Source of the DNA: Aphrophora alni
Lineage: Eukaryota; Arthropoda; Insecta; Hemiptera; Aphrophoridae
Assembly: GCA_963513935.1 (NCBI GenBank)
Contig: OY740772.1
Location: 14,540,098 to 14,604,097, forward strand
DNA: 64,000 bases
Reading direction: 5' to 3'
The notes beneath the pieces are model-generated. The model saw only the letters and a list, made by a program, of their open reading frames with translations, did no database searches and was not told the origin of the DNA. This document shows positions 1 to 12,845 of the stretch, piece after piece (the first letter of the stretch is position 1; each line of letters begins with the position of its first letter). The translations under genes were made by a program, and so were the position numbers.

Positions 1-2105
1 ATAAATGATAACAATTTGTTCAACATTTACCTAGTTGAAGTTACACCTAATGAAACTCAAGAAGTTTGACCTTAGTGAGAGTTTTTCCCATGTTCAGACT
101 GTTTCTTTTTAAAATATAAATCCTAGTTAAAAACAAATTATTTTAAATGGCGAAATTTGGAGGTATCTGTCATAAAAGATGAAAATAATATAATTAAACT
201 AAAAATGTTATACCTTAAAATCAGCTGTTGCTATTTTGACGAATTTTGTTGTTAAATCTGGACCATTACTTAAACAAATTAAAATTTGTCAGTAATTGGA
301 AAGTAATTTTTTGATTAATTTACAAAAACACTAGTTAGGAAGACATCTCATAAGAATAACCTCTAGAATCTAGAATAACCTCTAGAATAATCTAGAATCT
401 TTTAAACATCAATTAAATATTTCAAATTAGTTTTTGATTGAGGCTGTGTGCTATCACATGGATAAGATAGCAGAAAGATGACACTCCAAGTTGCAGTCCC
501 TAGAAAATCATGTGTAACCTCTTTTACTTTGGCAATCATACTTTTAATTTTAGACATATGTATACAACAGGTATTTTTGTAAAAATTCCATTTTATAATT
601 CCTAATTTTTTTAAAACATTATGATTGGTTGTTTTCAACTGTTAATGCCTAAAATAGTGTTTTCCCTCCTGTTTATATATAAATATCATTAGGTAATATT
701 AACCACTTAAAATCTGTATTTTCTACAAGTGATAGTTTTGATGATCATTCCTACCTATTACATCTTTATCTTTACATTTTTATTATAAAAAGTGGTAAGA
801 TTATAGATATTTGTATAGATCCATTTTGTCATCTAAAAATGCATAGTATAGTATTGTTCATCTTTAAATTGTATCATTATTATGGACTCCTCTCCCATTT
901 GCTCCTTCTCCAACATCAATGAGGACTTTATCATATTCATTTCCCAGTGACATTAATTAACCAAGTTGTGTCTGCATGAATGAATTAAGATGCAAATTCT
1001 TAAGACGAGTGATCCTATTACTATCTATATTGTTGCTTCTAAGTAGACTTTAAAAAACATGATTTCTCCAACCCCTTATTTATAGAATCGGTCAAACTAA
1101 AATGATACCAAAGTTATTGAATAGATATTTTCAATTTTATATAAAATAGGGATATTTTATTGTTTATATAAATTACAATAACCCTCACATATTAAAAATT
1201 TAATACAGTTTTTTTTTTTTAATAATTGTTCATAATATTGGAAAAATTGAACCAGTACTGCAGGCAGTCTTGATTTAATGTCTTAGATATGTAGGCAGTA
1301 AGTATCGGAAGGCAATACTAAAAGAAAGAAATGATTACAGCACACACAAAAATTAATTATATCCAATTATTTATAAATCATTTTTATACTCCAATTTTAT
1401 TGCTCGAACTATAAAGATTTTTATTTAGTGTAGAATCATTGTATAGTAAGATTTAAATGAAACTTTCAAATTTTATAGTGTTTTTATATAACAGTGCCAA
1501 AATACCCAAACTCCTCCCATAATTCTGTTAATGATAAAGTTAACAATTTTGTATGAACTCATAAAGTATGCTTAGGTAGTTTACATAGAATTCTCATTGC
1601 AAATTCATCTTATATTGTCCTTTTTCTTCACTTTTTACCAAATACAAATTTATGTTTTTAATGTTTCTTTAGTGTTTATGTTTTCATTCAAGGAAATGTT
1701 TAAGTAAGTAATTATCACTTTAAATATATTAACCACTTGTGAAATGTTTCAGTCAATTATTGAATGAAACCTTTTCCCAAAACTAATATATTTCAACAAA
1801 TATATAATCATTATCAGTTGTTCAGAATTTTAGATGACGATTCACTCATTGAAACATAATTTTTTTTTTAAATAATAAATCAATTATTTTTGTCATAAAC
1901 TAGGGTGAAACAATGTTTCCTACTAAAGCCCACCAGTGAAACAAATCCATAATGAAACTATAGTTTCCGAAAAATTCTTTCTGATAACTAAAATATTCAA
2001 GTTAAAAATAACTCAAAGCTGTAGTGGGTAGAACTTAAAAACTTAATCAGTTGTTCTCTATAATTGTTTTCTGTCTGTGGTGTCCTCTCTTATTCCTTTG
2101 TAATT
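1..2105. other. AT-rich intergenic DNA, no gene seen
   Basis: No reading frame here resembles a known protein. A 78-codon open frame on the minus strand (402-638) has no recognisable motif and no splice or codon support. The only local structure is a small cluster of four TCTAGAAT units at 362-398. Otherwise I see only AT-rich sequence. Confidence 0.6.
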
Positions 2106-2211
2106 GGTTGCTAAGGAAACAAAGTTTGTTATTGCCTATCTACCTAACCTAACCTCACAACCGCAGGCTAGGTATAGATAAATAATAAAAAACTATGTTT
2201 CCGTAACAAAC
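2106..2211. repeat. Imperfect inverted repeat, MITE-like
   Basis: The left arm (about 2106-2150) and right arm (about 2166-2211) are imperfect reverse complements. Both contain GGAAAC, then AGTTT, TTATT and TATCTA in matching order. The short loop carries CCTAACCTAACCT, which resembles the arthropod TTAGG telomere unit. The shape fits a small foldback element or MITE. No coding capacity and no clear target duplication were seen. Confidence 0.55.
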
Positions 2212-5200
2212 AATTTTGTTATGAGTAATATAACTAATTTAGTTTGTACTCTATTTAAAATTATTACCATTATTAGTGGTCCTGCTATCTCGAATATAGC
2301 CCAAAGAATGAATTTTGAAAATCAGGCTTCTTCATGGCCTGCGTTTTTATCTGTTCTAGTTATATACAAAATTTAGTTCTATTCAGTTGTATACTTGTAA
2401 TATCAGATTTGAATTGACACCAAGGGAACTTCACTTCTATAAGTTAGTTTTGTTCATTTATTGACTATATAACAAATAACGACATTGATTTAAATTATTG
2501 TAATTGTAAATCTAACCCTTTTTACATATTTTAATAGCGTGACGCTTACAATAAAATATTTTGTTTTGCCAATTGAGAAAAAAATACAAATCTTCATTTC
2601 AATTTAATAATAACTTTATAAAGACAGAATGAGCGGTATAGAAGTTAGTCAAATAAGTGTTGGAAATTTGATTTGTTACAATTATTCAAGGATTCTTTTT
2701 TTGCCCTTAGTTGTTAATTTAAATATCTGAAGTTATAACAGTTGAAATTTAATATTATGTAAGAATTGGGCTGTTTTGTGTGGTTTGGTGTAATAGCATT
2801 TTTTTTAAAGTTAAGTATATTATTAGTCCATTTCATTTTTAAATCTCAAATGCTTGTCCTCCATAATATCAGAAAAATATCTAATAAATTAAAGTTATTA
2901 GCATGTTTTAAAGCACATTTAAACATGGAAAGCTAAGGTTGAAGAAAACTTCCATTTGTAATTTTAATTATATTGCCACTATCTGCGGTACTGTTGAAGT
3001 CGAGTATATTAATGTCTTAATTTAATTAGTGAACTATTTGGACAATTAATTTTATATATTAATTATAAGATTTCTTTAAGATATTTTAAAATTATAGTAA
3101 ATAATAACGTAAGGCCCAATATTTTATGAAATATGTCAGTTGTGTTTAGTTTTAAATGAGAAATGTATTACTGTAATTTATTATATATTTATTTGTAAAT
3201 TTACCATTTTTTTAAATGTTATTTTTAGTTTTCCTTAAGGATCAGTATTGCTAGGTATGTACAGGTATTTTGTTAATTGATATCAAACAGTACATAATTA
3301 TTTTTTTAAACCAATTTTGATCATTTTTGTTATAAATTCATATTTTAATCATGTTTTTGTAATAATTAAAAATTTTGGAGTAGTTTCTAAAATACCAAAA
3401 CATAAATTAAATTTGGTTCTATAAGTAATTTTCTTACTTCTTGTTATATGTATCCAATATCATTTGTATTGATAACATGCATCTCATACATTTGACCAGC
3501 CATCATAAGCCATTTCTCGTGATAAAATTTTGGTAAAATGTAGCTTGTAAAAACCCAAATATTATTCCATATCCTTATTATTATTATTCTTTATTGAATT
3601 CCAAGTTGTAAAACTTTTACAACAAGTTTCAAGTGAATCATAAAAGTTGATTGGTAAATTTTAAAATGAGGACCTTTTTTCAGAATAAAAATGTTATATT
3701 TATAATTAACTTCCCACTTTTGGATCTTATAACTTCTTCCTCTAAAAGTTCATCTGGATTAACTTTAAAATCTCAATCCTATTTGTCTAAATGTGTTTCC
3801 TACTATAAAAACCTAAGAGAGTAGTCCTCAAAAGACCTATTTTATCAACATAATCTAAAAATTAGAGATAAATAAAACTTCCTGTACCTCTACGTCCTCT
3901 ATTCAACTTGTCTTAACTCTAGCATTTAAAATTATCGTTGGATTAGACATTTTGGTACGTAAGCTAGGTTTACTCTTTGTGTAATATTATAATAGTTACT
4001 AAAACATATTGGTCAGAGTATTTAAAAATGGTAATTGCTTGAAATAGTTTCCAGTAGTTCAGTCTTACCTATAGATTCTATTTGGATCCTAATCAAGTTA
4101 GTCATATGAATACCTCAGTTTGTGGTGAGTAAATGAGCGGTTGCATAAGAAAGTAACAGAGGTGATTTGGGAATGTGTTGCCATATTTGCAAGGCAAGAC
4201 CAACATCTTGGCCATGGCCTACTGCTAGTGAATTTAGAGAATTGTGTACTCGTAAGATTCCCTCATTTGCCATAGAAAATCAACTCACGAATTTACCTAA
4301 TACTGAACAAGCTATTTATCTCATATAGTATATATACCTATAGTAATGGATAACTGAAAAACTAATACTTATAATTAAGTATACAAATTTGACCAAAAAC
4401 TCCATAATTTAGCAAACCATGTTGGACTTATCCATGAGACAGAATGAACCAAGGTGTTTCAGATATCAATACTCTCACCAAACTCAGCATATCATTTTCT
4501 CTTTTTATTCATCCCTCTTCTGTTCTGAGTACAATCAATTCATAAAATGGTGTGCTCTGGTTTATTTAACCAGAATTAATACTATTATGACTGAGTATAT
4601 ATTTTATTTATATTATTTGTTGATTAATAATAATAAATAAAGCTAAATTACTTTTCTTAGATGCTTCAAAATTGATCTTTTATACTGCATACCTAGCCGT
4701 ACTGATAGTAACAAAATAACAAACTATTGTTTATTTCTGAATTTATGTTTATTTTATCAGTTTGTTCATCTGTGTGTATATACATAATTTGATTAAATAT
4801 ATGTAAGTCAGTTTTGATGTTAAATAATTTTAACAATTTTATACTATGTTTTCTGTAGAAACCATTTTTGTCATAACATGTATACCTGATTGTACTAATG
4901 TGAAAGAAACGGAAAGAATTAAAAACTTTAATATTTAATAGAATTTTCCAAAGATTAGCAACTTTCGATATTCATTATTTTGTTTATTAAAATTAGTAAA
5001 TTATAAAATTAATATTATTTACTGCCATCAGCCTTTTTTGTACGTTTTAAAATTTATACCTGCTTTTTATTTTGAAAAATCTACTATTCAAAGTAAGCTA
5101 GTAAAACCTAACATTAAATGTTAGTAAAACAGGATATAAATGAAACAATATAATAAAAAACTGGCAGTAATAAATATAACAGCAATTTACTACTGGTAAA

Positions 5201-6822
5201 TAATATTTAGAGCAAATCATTATTATTTTTAAAAAAACAGGAGAAGGTAGGCCTAAGAAATGAGTTACGGTACTATAAATATTTAAAATATTAAATTTTT
5301 CTAAACATTTAAAATCTTAACTTTTAAACGTCTATGTAATAAATTAGTTCAAATATATTAAACAAATCTTGTGGAAAATTTACAATAAATATTTATTGAA
5401 ATACAAAAATTTCTATAACAAAAAACAACAACACCTGAACAAGACCGCATTTCATCGACCAAATCGTCATCCTCAATTGAAACAAACTGGTGTTTTTTGT
5501 TATTGACTACAGAGTTATCATTGTATATTAATTTTAATATTATTGTATTTTTAAATTATGAAATCCATTTATTAAAACTTTAAAGATTACAAATCATATT
5601 ACATAGATTTATATTAGGGGAATTTTTCTTTTAAATCATTAGTTGTAAGTGGACATAATAGTAATGTATGTTTTAACCAGCAGAATCTGTGACAAATTCT
5701 ATGTGATTTTTAATTCACAATACATTAAGAAGGGCACAAACTGTCGTATTTTGTCTTTGATTTATAGTATTATATTTAACAATTAATTTCAATATACAGT
5801 ACTTGATTTTGTATTAGATTTTCCTCGTATATGGGCAAATTTAATTTATTTTTTTTAATTTGTACGAGGAAGTGTATATTTTGAGGTTATCACAAACTCA
5901 TTGATTTGTTGTTTCTTTTTTAAATAGACCTAATTCTTAACTAGCTGAACAAAATGGCAGCTCTTGATGGTCTTCGTACATAAGAAATTCAAGATCAACT
6001 CTGTACTCTTTTTTGAAAATACTGTTTCATACATTTTAAAGAAAATTGATTCATAGTATTATCGATGGAATCATTTAACAGTAAAAACAAGAATGTAGTT
6101 ATTAGAATCAGCCTGTACATACTGATAAAATTTTAAAGCAAATCGGGTTATTTCTTAAACTAAACGTATAAGATTTTCTGACAGTCAAACACGCTTACTT
6201 TATGTAACAGAAAAGTATTAGAAACCACTTCAAATTTGATAAACTTCCTTAGCGAATAAGACTTACCCTTTTGTGTACCCTAAAACCTTGTAAGGTATAT
6301 ACATACTATATTTGCTCAAACCGACACATGGTATAAAGAAGAAAAAAATAAAACAGAAAAAAAGAACATTAGTGTGTGTTAACAGTTTCAATGTTTAAAA
6401 TTTTATTTCTTTTCATTTTGTATAAAAAAATTATTGTCGGTATGTCGTTCCGCACTTTTATTATTTAATTTTAAAGTGTAAATGTTTAAACACCAGTTAA
6501 ATAACTATTATAATTAATCAGATTTACTATTTGCGCACTGATAATTATTCAGATATTAGAATATTATTTATCGCTTGGATCGAGTTTTGAATTATAAATG
6601 AAGTGTTTCAGATTTTTAAATGTTTATGTAATATCTTAAAATTAATTAAATGGTTTTATGTCAATACAGCAATATGTACTTAATAAATAATTTCCTCCTA
6701 TAAAGGTGATGAGAATTATTTTTTTAAATAGTATCATAGCTAAAAATATCACTTTTTAAAATTTTAGTTAATGTATTTATATCAAACTCTGTGAAAGTTT
6801 TAATATAGTAAGTCCTTGAAGA
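2212..6822. other. AT-rich intergenic DNA, no gene seen
   Basis: I see no protein-like reading frame, RNA gene or clear repeat in this stretch. The 73-codon open frame at 4419-4640 matches no family I recognise and is most likely chance. Confidence 0.55.
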
Positions 6823-6893
6823 TCCTGGCTAGTCGAGTGGTTAGAGCTCTCACTTACAAATGAGAGATACTAGGTTTAATATCCATGAAGGCT
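6823..6893 (+). repeat. tRNA-like SINE head (decayed)
   Basis: The segment has a box-A-like stretch (TAGTCGAGTGGTTAGAGC), an anticodon-arm-like stem (TCTCA/TGAGA around TTACAAA) and a decayed box B (GGTTTAATATCC, against GGTTCGANTCC). The acceptor stem does not close and the T arm is damaged, so it is not a working tRNA. A tRNA-derived SINE head is the better reading. Its 3' body may run to about 6960 but cannot be bounded. Confidence 0.55.
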
Positions 6894-7566
6894 CAAAAAT
6901 TTGGTGTTGACCCAGCCAGCATCGTGAAGAAAATTTCTAAAACTACAATTGGTAGCAAACTCTAGTTGAAAATGTTAGAATAACAGGAATTTCTGTGTGC
7001 TAACCTCATATTACCTCCAACTTCATAGGCTGTTGTGCCTCAGAGTTGTTAGTGAAACTCTTCTATTTAAAAATACTCGACCTATGAACTTTTGATGATA
7101 GAAAACTCCAAAAATATTTTTTAATTTCAGAACTGGTGGATGATTGATAGGGTTTTGAAAGAAACATGTGATACTTCCATACATGTGGACCATATAATTA
7201 CATATACGTGAGCTAGTCTTGTGTGAATTACAGAATAAACAGAACTGAACACAAACCATTCAGTTCCATACTCTCAAATTACATATGATTTTACCCTAAT
7301 TTTGCTGTTAAATTATTTATTATTTGTCTTTTATTGCCATTTTGTTATTTTTTTATTAGAGGAGCATTGTGTCTTAGTTGATGAAAGCACATTCTTACTG
7401 TAGTTCTTACCTTCTTACTGGGGAACTAGTAAAAGTTAGGTTTGAACACAATTGATGATGTTGCATTTGTCTGTGTTACGTTGCGCTCGTTAGGCTAACG
7501 GGGATAATAAAGATATTAGGAACAAATAAAAAAGTTATTTTGTAACATTTAATTTGTTTTTTATAA
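6894..7566. other. Intergenic DNA, no gene seen
   Basis: This is possibly the SINE body followed by unassigned sequence. A 78-codon minus-strand open frame at 7023-7259 was inspected and matches no family I know. Confidence 0.45.
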
Positions 7567-7740
7567 TGAGTGGAAAACGAAAAAATCGTGAGCGGTGGAG
7601 TTAAGAGGAGGAAAATCATTGAAACTAAAAATGGATATAATTAAGCATTTTAAAATTGAGAAACGATGGCAAATATATTTGTGTACACTTGGTTTATTAG
7701 TTGAGGATTTACTGTATTAACAGATTTTGTATGTATTACA
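7567..7740 (+). pseudogene. Pogo/Tigger-like transposase N-terminus, decayed
   Basis: A start reading MSGKRKNR is followed, after a frame change, by LKMDIIKHFKIEKRWQI and TLGLL. This resembles the N-terminal helix-turn-helix of pogo/Tigger (CENP-B-like) transposases: a basic MSGKRK start, a KLxIIxxxExGE helix, then a TLGLxxST turn. The frame breaks at least once and a stop follows within about 60 codons, with no DDE domain after it. The call rests on pattern similarity in a short stretch only. Confidence 0.42.
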
Positions 7741-10081
7741 ACCTGTTTAATTTATTAAATAACAACATTTATAATAACCATTATGAAACAGCCGTGATGA
7801 AATTAAAAACAATTTCTTGTTACTTATACAGTTATCTCAATTGATTTTTCTAATTACGTGATAACGTTTTAAGATGTGAGTGATATAGAATTTTCAAATT
7901 ATTTTTTTCCCCTACTATTTATTAATTACATATTGCTAAATATTTATTAGTTAATCTACCAATTTACATGGCTTTATTTAAAGTGATAAATTAGTTGTTT
8001 GTAAGGTACTGAAGGCATTGGATGTTAAAAAGGTTTAGATATATTTAAAGCTTGTATTATTTGTACGATTTATTTTTAATATTTGTTTAAAGAAATGAGA
8101 AAAACCAAGAACATAGTTTTAGCTAGTTGGCAGTTGTTTCAATTTTATTTGTAAAACACTAACCATCATATTGAATAAGCTTAGAAAATAAACCATTTTG
8201 GTTATTATTAATTATTGGTTAATAGTGTTTGTTTTTTGTTTGTTTGAATACATTCCTTTATTCTATCCCAATCCTTTATATCAACCAAAACTGAGATCCA
8301 AAACTATACTGCCCTCAAATGAGTCCAATTCACAAATGATTAGATTGTTTTTTACTTCCTTTCTCATTTTCTTAGAGAGCTATTGTTATGGGTCAAAAAA
8401 TCTAAGTCTAGCTTTTTGAGAATATATCTTTTTTGAATCATTACAAACACAAAGAAGTTCATGATATTAGTTTTACATATTAATATTGGACATGTCTGTA
8501 GCTCAGTTATCCTGCTACAGGAAGATTTAGAGAAATTCTGAGAGTGAACATAATACCCCAAAGAGGAAGAAATAAAATATATATCAGTCTCATTTTTAGA
8601 CTGAGGCAAATGAAGATTAGAATGTTTCTGTAAATGGAGTATACGAATCTGAAATTTGGTGCTTCACAAGAGAGAGCGAAAAGTAATTACCAGTTTGGAT
8701 ACTAAGATATTTGGAACAGTGAAAGGAAGTTGAATTGTTTGCATAAGAATTATTTAAACAAAGAAATTACCAGATAATTTAATTGTTTAACATAATTACT
8801 AAATCTATTTCTAAATTCACCAAGTTTTTTAAGTTAACTTCAAAAAGGTTTTGTTTTTTCATACATTTTTTCAATTTATTAGGTTTTCTAATTTCTTTTA
8901 TGCTTTTGAAATATTCTAAAGCTTAATTTTATTACATCATCTTGGTTTTTAATTTTAGTTTCCAGCTATTTCGTATTGTACATACTCATATCAATAATTC
9001 AGCTAAGTTCTTATTGTCATGAAGCCAATAGGAAAACTAATGAAGCTTGTGCACAATAGCTTGGGTTAAAAATAAACTACACTAATCAAAATAATATCTG
9101 TTATTGATACAAACTAAAATAATTTAAGCAAACTAAACTGTAGTGTGGTATGTGTTAAATAAGTGTTGCTTGTTTTTGAAAAAAATATATCAGTTCGTTT
9201 TGACTGATCAATATTTTATTTTATTATTATTATTATTTATTTTTTTTTTTTTTTTTTTTGTTAATAGATTTTGCAATTTTTTTTGTCTATGAAGTTTTTA
9301 AGTTTATTGAACTATTTCTCATTGTACTTTTAATAGTAACAATGGTTCCAATTAGAGGTTATAGAAACTTATATGAGACCTGTTTATCACCGAAATTGCA
9401 TGAGAGTTATGAGTGAACTTAACAATGAGCAAACAAGTAAAACTTCAAATCAATTTACAACAGTGTTTAAATTTTAAATATTTATATATAACCAAATATT
9501 GCTTGATTTCATGCAATGGGTACCCTACTTTAGTTTCATTAGTGATCATAGTTTTTAAACACTTATTTCTCGATTGTTCAACAATATACCCTTTATATAT
9601 TTAAGGTTAAAAAACCATGACCTCAGCTGTCAAAGGAACATTAAACAATAAATTACTATTAATAAATATAAGCTATTCTGAGACATATTTATCCTGTTTT
9701 TAATATCCAAAACATTTACTAATATAGTGGTAATGCATCCTATAGTGACTTTGTCATGTTGATTCTTCTTGAAGTATGGTATATATTGTTATCTCTACAT
9801 GTCAAATCTACCAAAGTTATTAAGCAATCTGATTCTCCAGATTTACAATCTAATTAATCAGTTGTTAATAACGTCCATTGATTTTGATTGTTGGATCTAA
9901 TTTCGGTCCAAATATAGTTTCTTCAAAAATTCTCAATTCCGCCAATGAAATTTTAATATCTCTGAAGCAACAGTTTCTTTTCCATATTACTCTTCTTAAA
10001 CCTATTTATACATAATGTATTTAAAGAAGGAAATTTATTACAGTCTGCTTACACAATAAAATTTGGAAAAATATTTTATGT
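7741..10081. other. AT-rich intergenic DNA, no gene seen
   Basis: A T-run near 9239-9259 and several open frames of 60-80 codons were inspected. None resembles a protein family. The right limit is the TTAA (10082-10085) flanking the piggyBac element. Confidence 0.5.
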
Positions 10082-10652
10082 TTAACCCTAGATTACATAC
10101 GCCACAGTCTTTTTGACCAGGTACAATATGTTTTGTTTCTGACTGTACTTGTTTATGCATTAAAACCCCTCCCCCTAGCAGTATCTTCCTCTCTCCTCCT
10201 CCCCTACAAATGGGCCACTTGCTTTTCAATGTTAGTCATCAATGTGACCGAGAGAGATAGGTATATTTTGCAGCCTGGTCTAATGTCCCATGTGCGAGTA
10301 GTTACGTAACCTTTATACCCTGTCTAAAGTTCCGTGTGGGACTAAATAACGTTGTTTTTAAAGTTACCAAGAGGATATTGTAAATTGTATTTTTAAACAT
10401 TATATTTTTTATAAAATGGATCATATTAGTGAACAACGTATTTGTGATTTGTTATTGGAACCCATGTCAAAAATAATGAGCCATCAGTTGATGAGGAGAA
10501 GAATATGCTAGTGGTCACAATACAGATACAGAGTAATTTTCTGTAGATGAAGATGATATGGACATTGAAGAGCAGGTTCAGTCGGTGCAACAGATACAGC
10601 AGGTATAAATACAAATTTTATCTTGGGGAAAGATAATGAACAAAATGGTACT

Positions 10653-10809
10653 TTTTTACAATAATATTTCAAGTGAAAAATATACGACCTAGACTGGGAA
10701 TCGAACCCAGGACCTTTGGCTTTACGCGCCAATGCTCTATTTCACTTGAAATATTATTGTAAATTCAATACTTGCTAGTATAAGCGGAAAAATCAAATAA
10801 TTAAAATCT
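10653..10809 (-). mobile_element. SINE-like insertion with tRNA 3'-half
   Basis: The insertion is flanked by a perfect 12-bp duplication, CAAAATGGTACT (10641-10652 and 10810-10821). Removing it with one copy restores a plausible transposase reading (TKWYCCNPTQAVKRPPHN). On the minus strand it contains a D-arm end TAGAGCA, an anticodon-like arm (TTGGC, loop GCGTAAA, GCCAA) and a perfect pol III box B, GGTTCGATTCC (10697-10707). It ends in a short A-run on the minus strand. The 5' acceptor and D arm are missing, so it is a tRNA-derived retroelement fragment, not a tRNA gene. Confidence 0.75.
10656..10762. repeat. 23-bp perfect inverted repeat around tRNA-like core
   Basis: Bases 10656-10678 and 10740-10762 are exact reverse complements (23 of 23; the arms end in CAAGTGAAA and TTTCACTTG). 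They enclose the tRNA-like 3' half, so the transcript could fold as one long stem capped by T-arm and anticodon-arm structures. The arms lie within the SINE-like insertion. Confidence 0.85.
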
Positions 10810-12429
10810 CAAAATGGTACTGTTGCAACCCAACTCAAGCTGTGAAGCGACCGCCACATAACATCCTAAGGATACATTTACCAAGTGTTCGGGGACCTGC
10901 AAGAAATTGCTCAGAAATATTGGAGTGCTGGACATTATTTTTTACAAATGATAATTATGTTGAACGACATTGTCAGGTATACCAATATTCAGATACAAAA
11001 TATTAGGGTTAATTTTGACCGAGAGCGAGATGCCAAGGATACAAATCTTCCAGAAATACAAACATTGTGTGGGCTTTTGTATATGGCAGGCGTTTTCAAA
11101 TCATCGCATATGAATTTAGATGATTTCTACAAAACAGATTTCATGGGTGTGGAGTTTTTTAGAACTGCAATGGGTATTATTGGGCTCAGATTTCTCTTGA
11201 GCTCCATACGATTCGTTGACAAGAACACAAGGATTGAGAGACGCCGTTTAGACAAGTTAGCACCAATTCGTGACTTCTTTCAACAGTTATACAATAACTG
11301 CAAACAGCATTGGAGAACATGTAACTGTGGACGAAATGTTGAAGCCATTTCGTGGACGATGTCCATTCCGCCAATTTATGAAATCAAAATAAAGCATCAA
11401 AGTGTACTATTTGGCAGATGCCAGAACATCTTACACCTGCAATATAGAAGTTTATTGCGGAAAGCAGCCAGAAGGGCCGTACCAATTCGGTAATACTGCA
11501 AAAGATGTGGTTTTGAGAGCTATTGAGCCCATATCAGGGTCAGGAAGAGGAGTTACAGTTAATAATTTTTTTTCCTCAGTACCTCTTGCTCATGTACTGG
11601 CAAAAGACCATAAATTATCTCTTACAGGAACTTTATGCAAAAAGAAATTCCTGCTCTCTCGTTTTACAAAGAAAGGGAGCTCCACAGCAGTGTATTTGGT
11701 TATGAGGAATTGGCTACTCTTCTGTCATATAAATCAAAACCTAAGAAAGTAGTTTTACTACTGTCAACACTTCACCGCTCAGATGCTATTGACGAAGAAA
11801 CTGGAGATCTACTGAAACCAGAAATGTTAACGCATTACAACAATACTAAGGGAGGTGTTGATACGTTGGACCAATTAAAAGCCACCTCTACTGTTACCAG
11901 GATAACAAATAGGTGGTCTCTTTCTCTCTTCTTCACCATGATGAACACAGGGGGAGTCGACGCTTTTATAATCTACCTGGCAAATACAAAAAAAAGAAAC
12001 GACTAGAAGAGATTTTCTAAAGACCCTTTCAAGAGATCTCTGCATGGACTATTTAAAGTACAGATTAACACTTGAAAATCTGCCAAGACAATTGAAGGTC
12101 AAGATAAAGGAACTAGCTAGAATCGAAGAAGATCCACGACCTTGAGCGCAAGGTGCTGCTGGCCGCTCTGCTTATTGTTCATGGCGACAAAACCGAAAGA
12201 CGAAGATGATGTGTTCTTTGTGTAACAGATACATATGCAAGGAACACACAACAAACTTTTGTAAAAACTGTTCAGAAAATGCAGGCGATGAAGATGTCGA
12301 AGAAGTGTACTTATTGTGCCTAGACCTAAATGTCGAAACATGTAAGTAAACATTTTCTGTACATTTTTACTTAGCAAATATTTATGTTTCTTTATAAAAA
12401 TTATTTGACTTGTATTAAATACAAATTTT

Positions 12430-12691
12430 GTACCTTTTTATTTATTTTATAGCAAAGTATCATCTAAAAGATATTGTAACTTTTTTTCAGTACTCAATTT
12501 GACCATGTGTTTTTACCAAGCAACATTGTTTTTTCATAAAAGTGTAGTTTGCTATTATTTGTACGTTTTTATTTAGTTTATAGCAAACTATCATCTAAAA
12601 GATATTGTAACTTTTCTTTGGTACTTAATTTGATTACCAGTATATGTTTTTTTAAGCAACAATGTTTATTTGTAAAAGTGAAGTTTTCTTT
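12430..12691 (+). repeat. 131-bp tandem duplication, two diverged copies
   Basis: Copy 1 (about 12430-12560) and copy 2 (about 12561-12691) share TATCATCTAAAAGATATTG with neighbouring sequence at an offset of 131 bp. They lie between the transposase remnant and the right end of the piggyBac element. No reading frame is involved. Confidence 0.75.
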
Positions 12692-12845
12692 TATTTGTAG
12701 TCTTATAACAATTTAACGTTTTAATATAATAATAATAATAAACACTCTATAAAAATTAATGTTTCTGGTGTTGTTTACAAACCTGGTCATATAGACCGTG
12801 AGTGAGCAAATTTGTAACTTTTTATCGGGCCTAATCCAAGGTTAA

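Larger units (their letters stand above)
10417..12349 (+). pseudogene. piggyBac transposase pseudogene
   Basis: Three frames together give a piggyBac-family transposase (DDE_Tnp_1_7 type). In order I see HNILRIHLPSVRGPARN with ECWTLFFT (from about 10855), VRYTNI, LRFVDKNTR with DKLAPIRDFF (about 11200-11280), VTVDEMLKPFRGRC carrying the first Asp (codon 11330-11332), YYLADARTSYTCN, GSGRGVTVNNFF, LLSTLHRSD, GGVDTLDQ and a Cys/His C-terminus CSLCNRYICKEH...CKNC. Breaks: a retroelement insertion at 10653-10821, frame shifts near 10965, 11310 and 11645, and in-frame stops. The second catalytic Asp (usually VTVDNFF) is Asn. The last codons are near 12347-12349. The start at 10417 (MDHISEQRI) is a guess. 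No active enzyme can be made from it. Confidence 0.85.
10086..12841 (+). mobile_element. piggyBac-type DNA transposon, inactive
   Basis: The element lies between two TTAA tetramers (10082-10085 and 12842-12845), the piggyBac target site. Its ends are imperfect inverted repeats: CCCTAGATTA on the left, TAATCCAAGG on the right. A second inverted motif, TGACCAGGT, starts about 29 bases inside the left end (core 10115-10122) and lies about 54-61 bases inside the right end (core 12781-12788). This unequal spacing is typical of piggyBac ends. It carries a broken plus-strand transposase, an inserted SINE-like element and a 131-bp tandem duplication in its 3' part. It lies about 0.8 kb upstream of the Pgd start codon. 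Confidence 0.85.

Noticed and set aside
362..398. TCTAGAAT cluster as a heat-shock element
   Set aside because: The GAA words are all in one direction, without the alternating inverted TTC/GAA arrangement required, and no gene is nearby.
6823..6893. tRNA-Val-like gene with TAC anticodon
   Set aside because: Box B and T arm are damaged and the acceptor stem does not pair. A decayed SINE fits better.
10684..10741. Functional tRNA gene on the minus strand
   Set aside because: Only the anticodon-like arm and T arm are present. The acceptor stem and full D arm are absent, and the loop lacks the invariant T before the anticodon.
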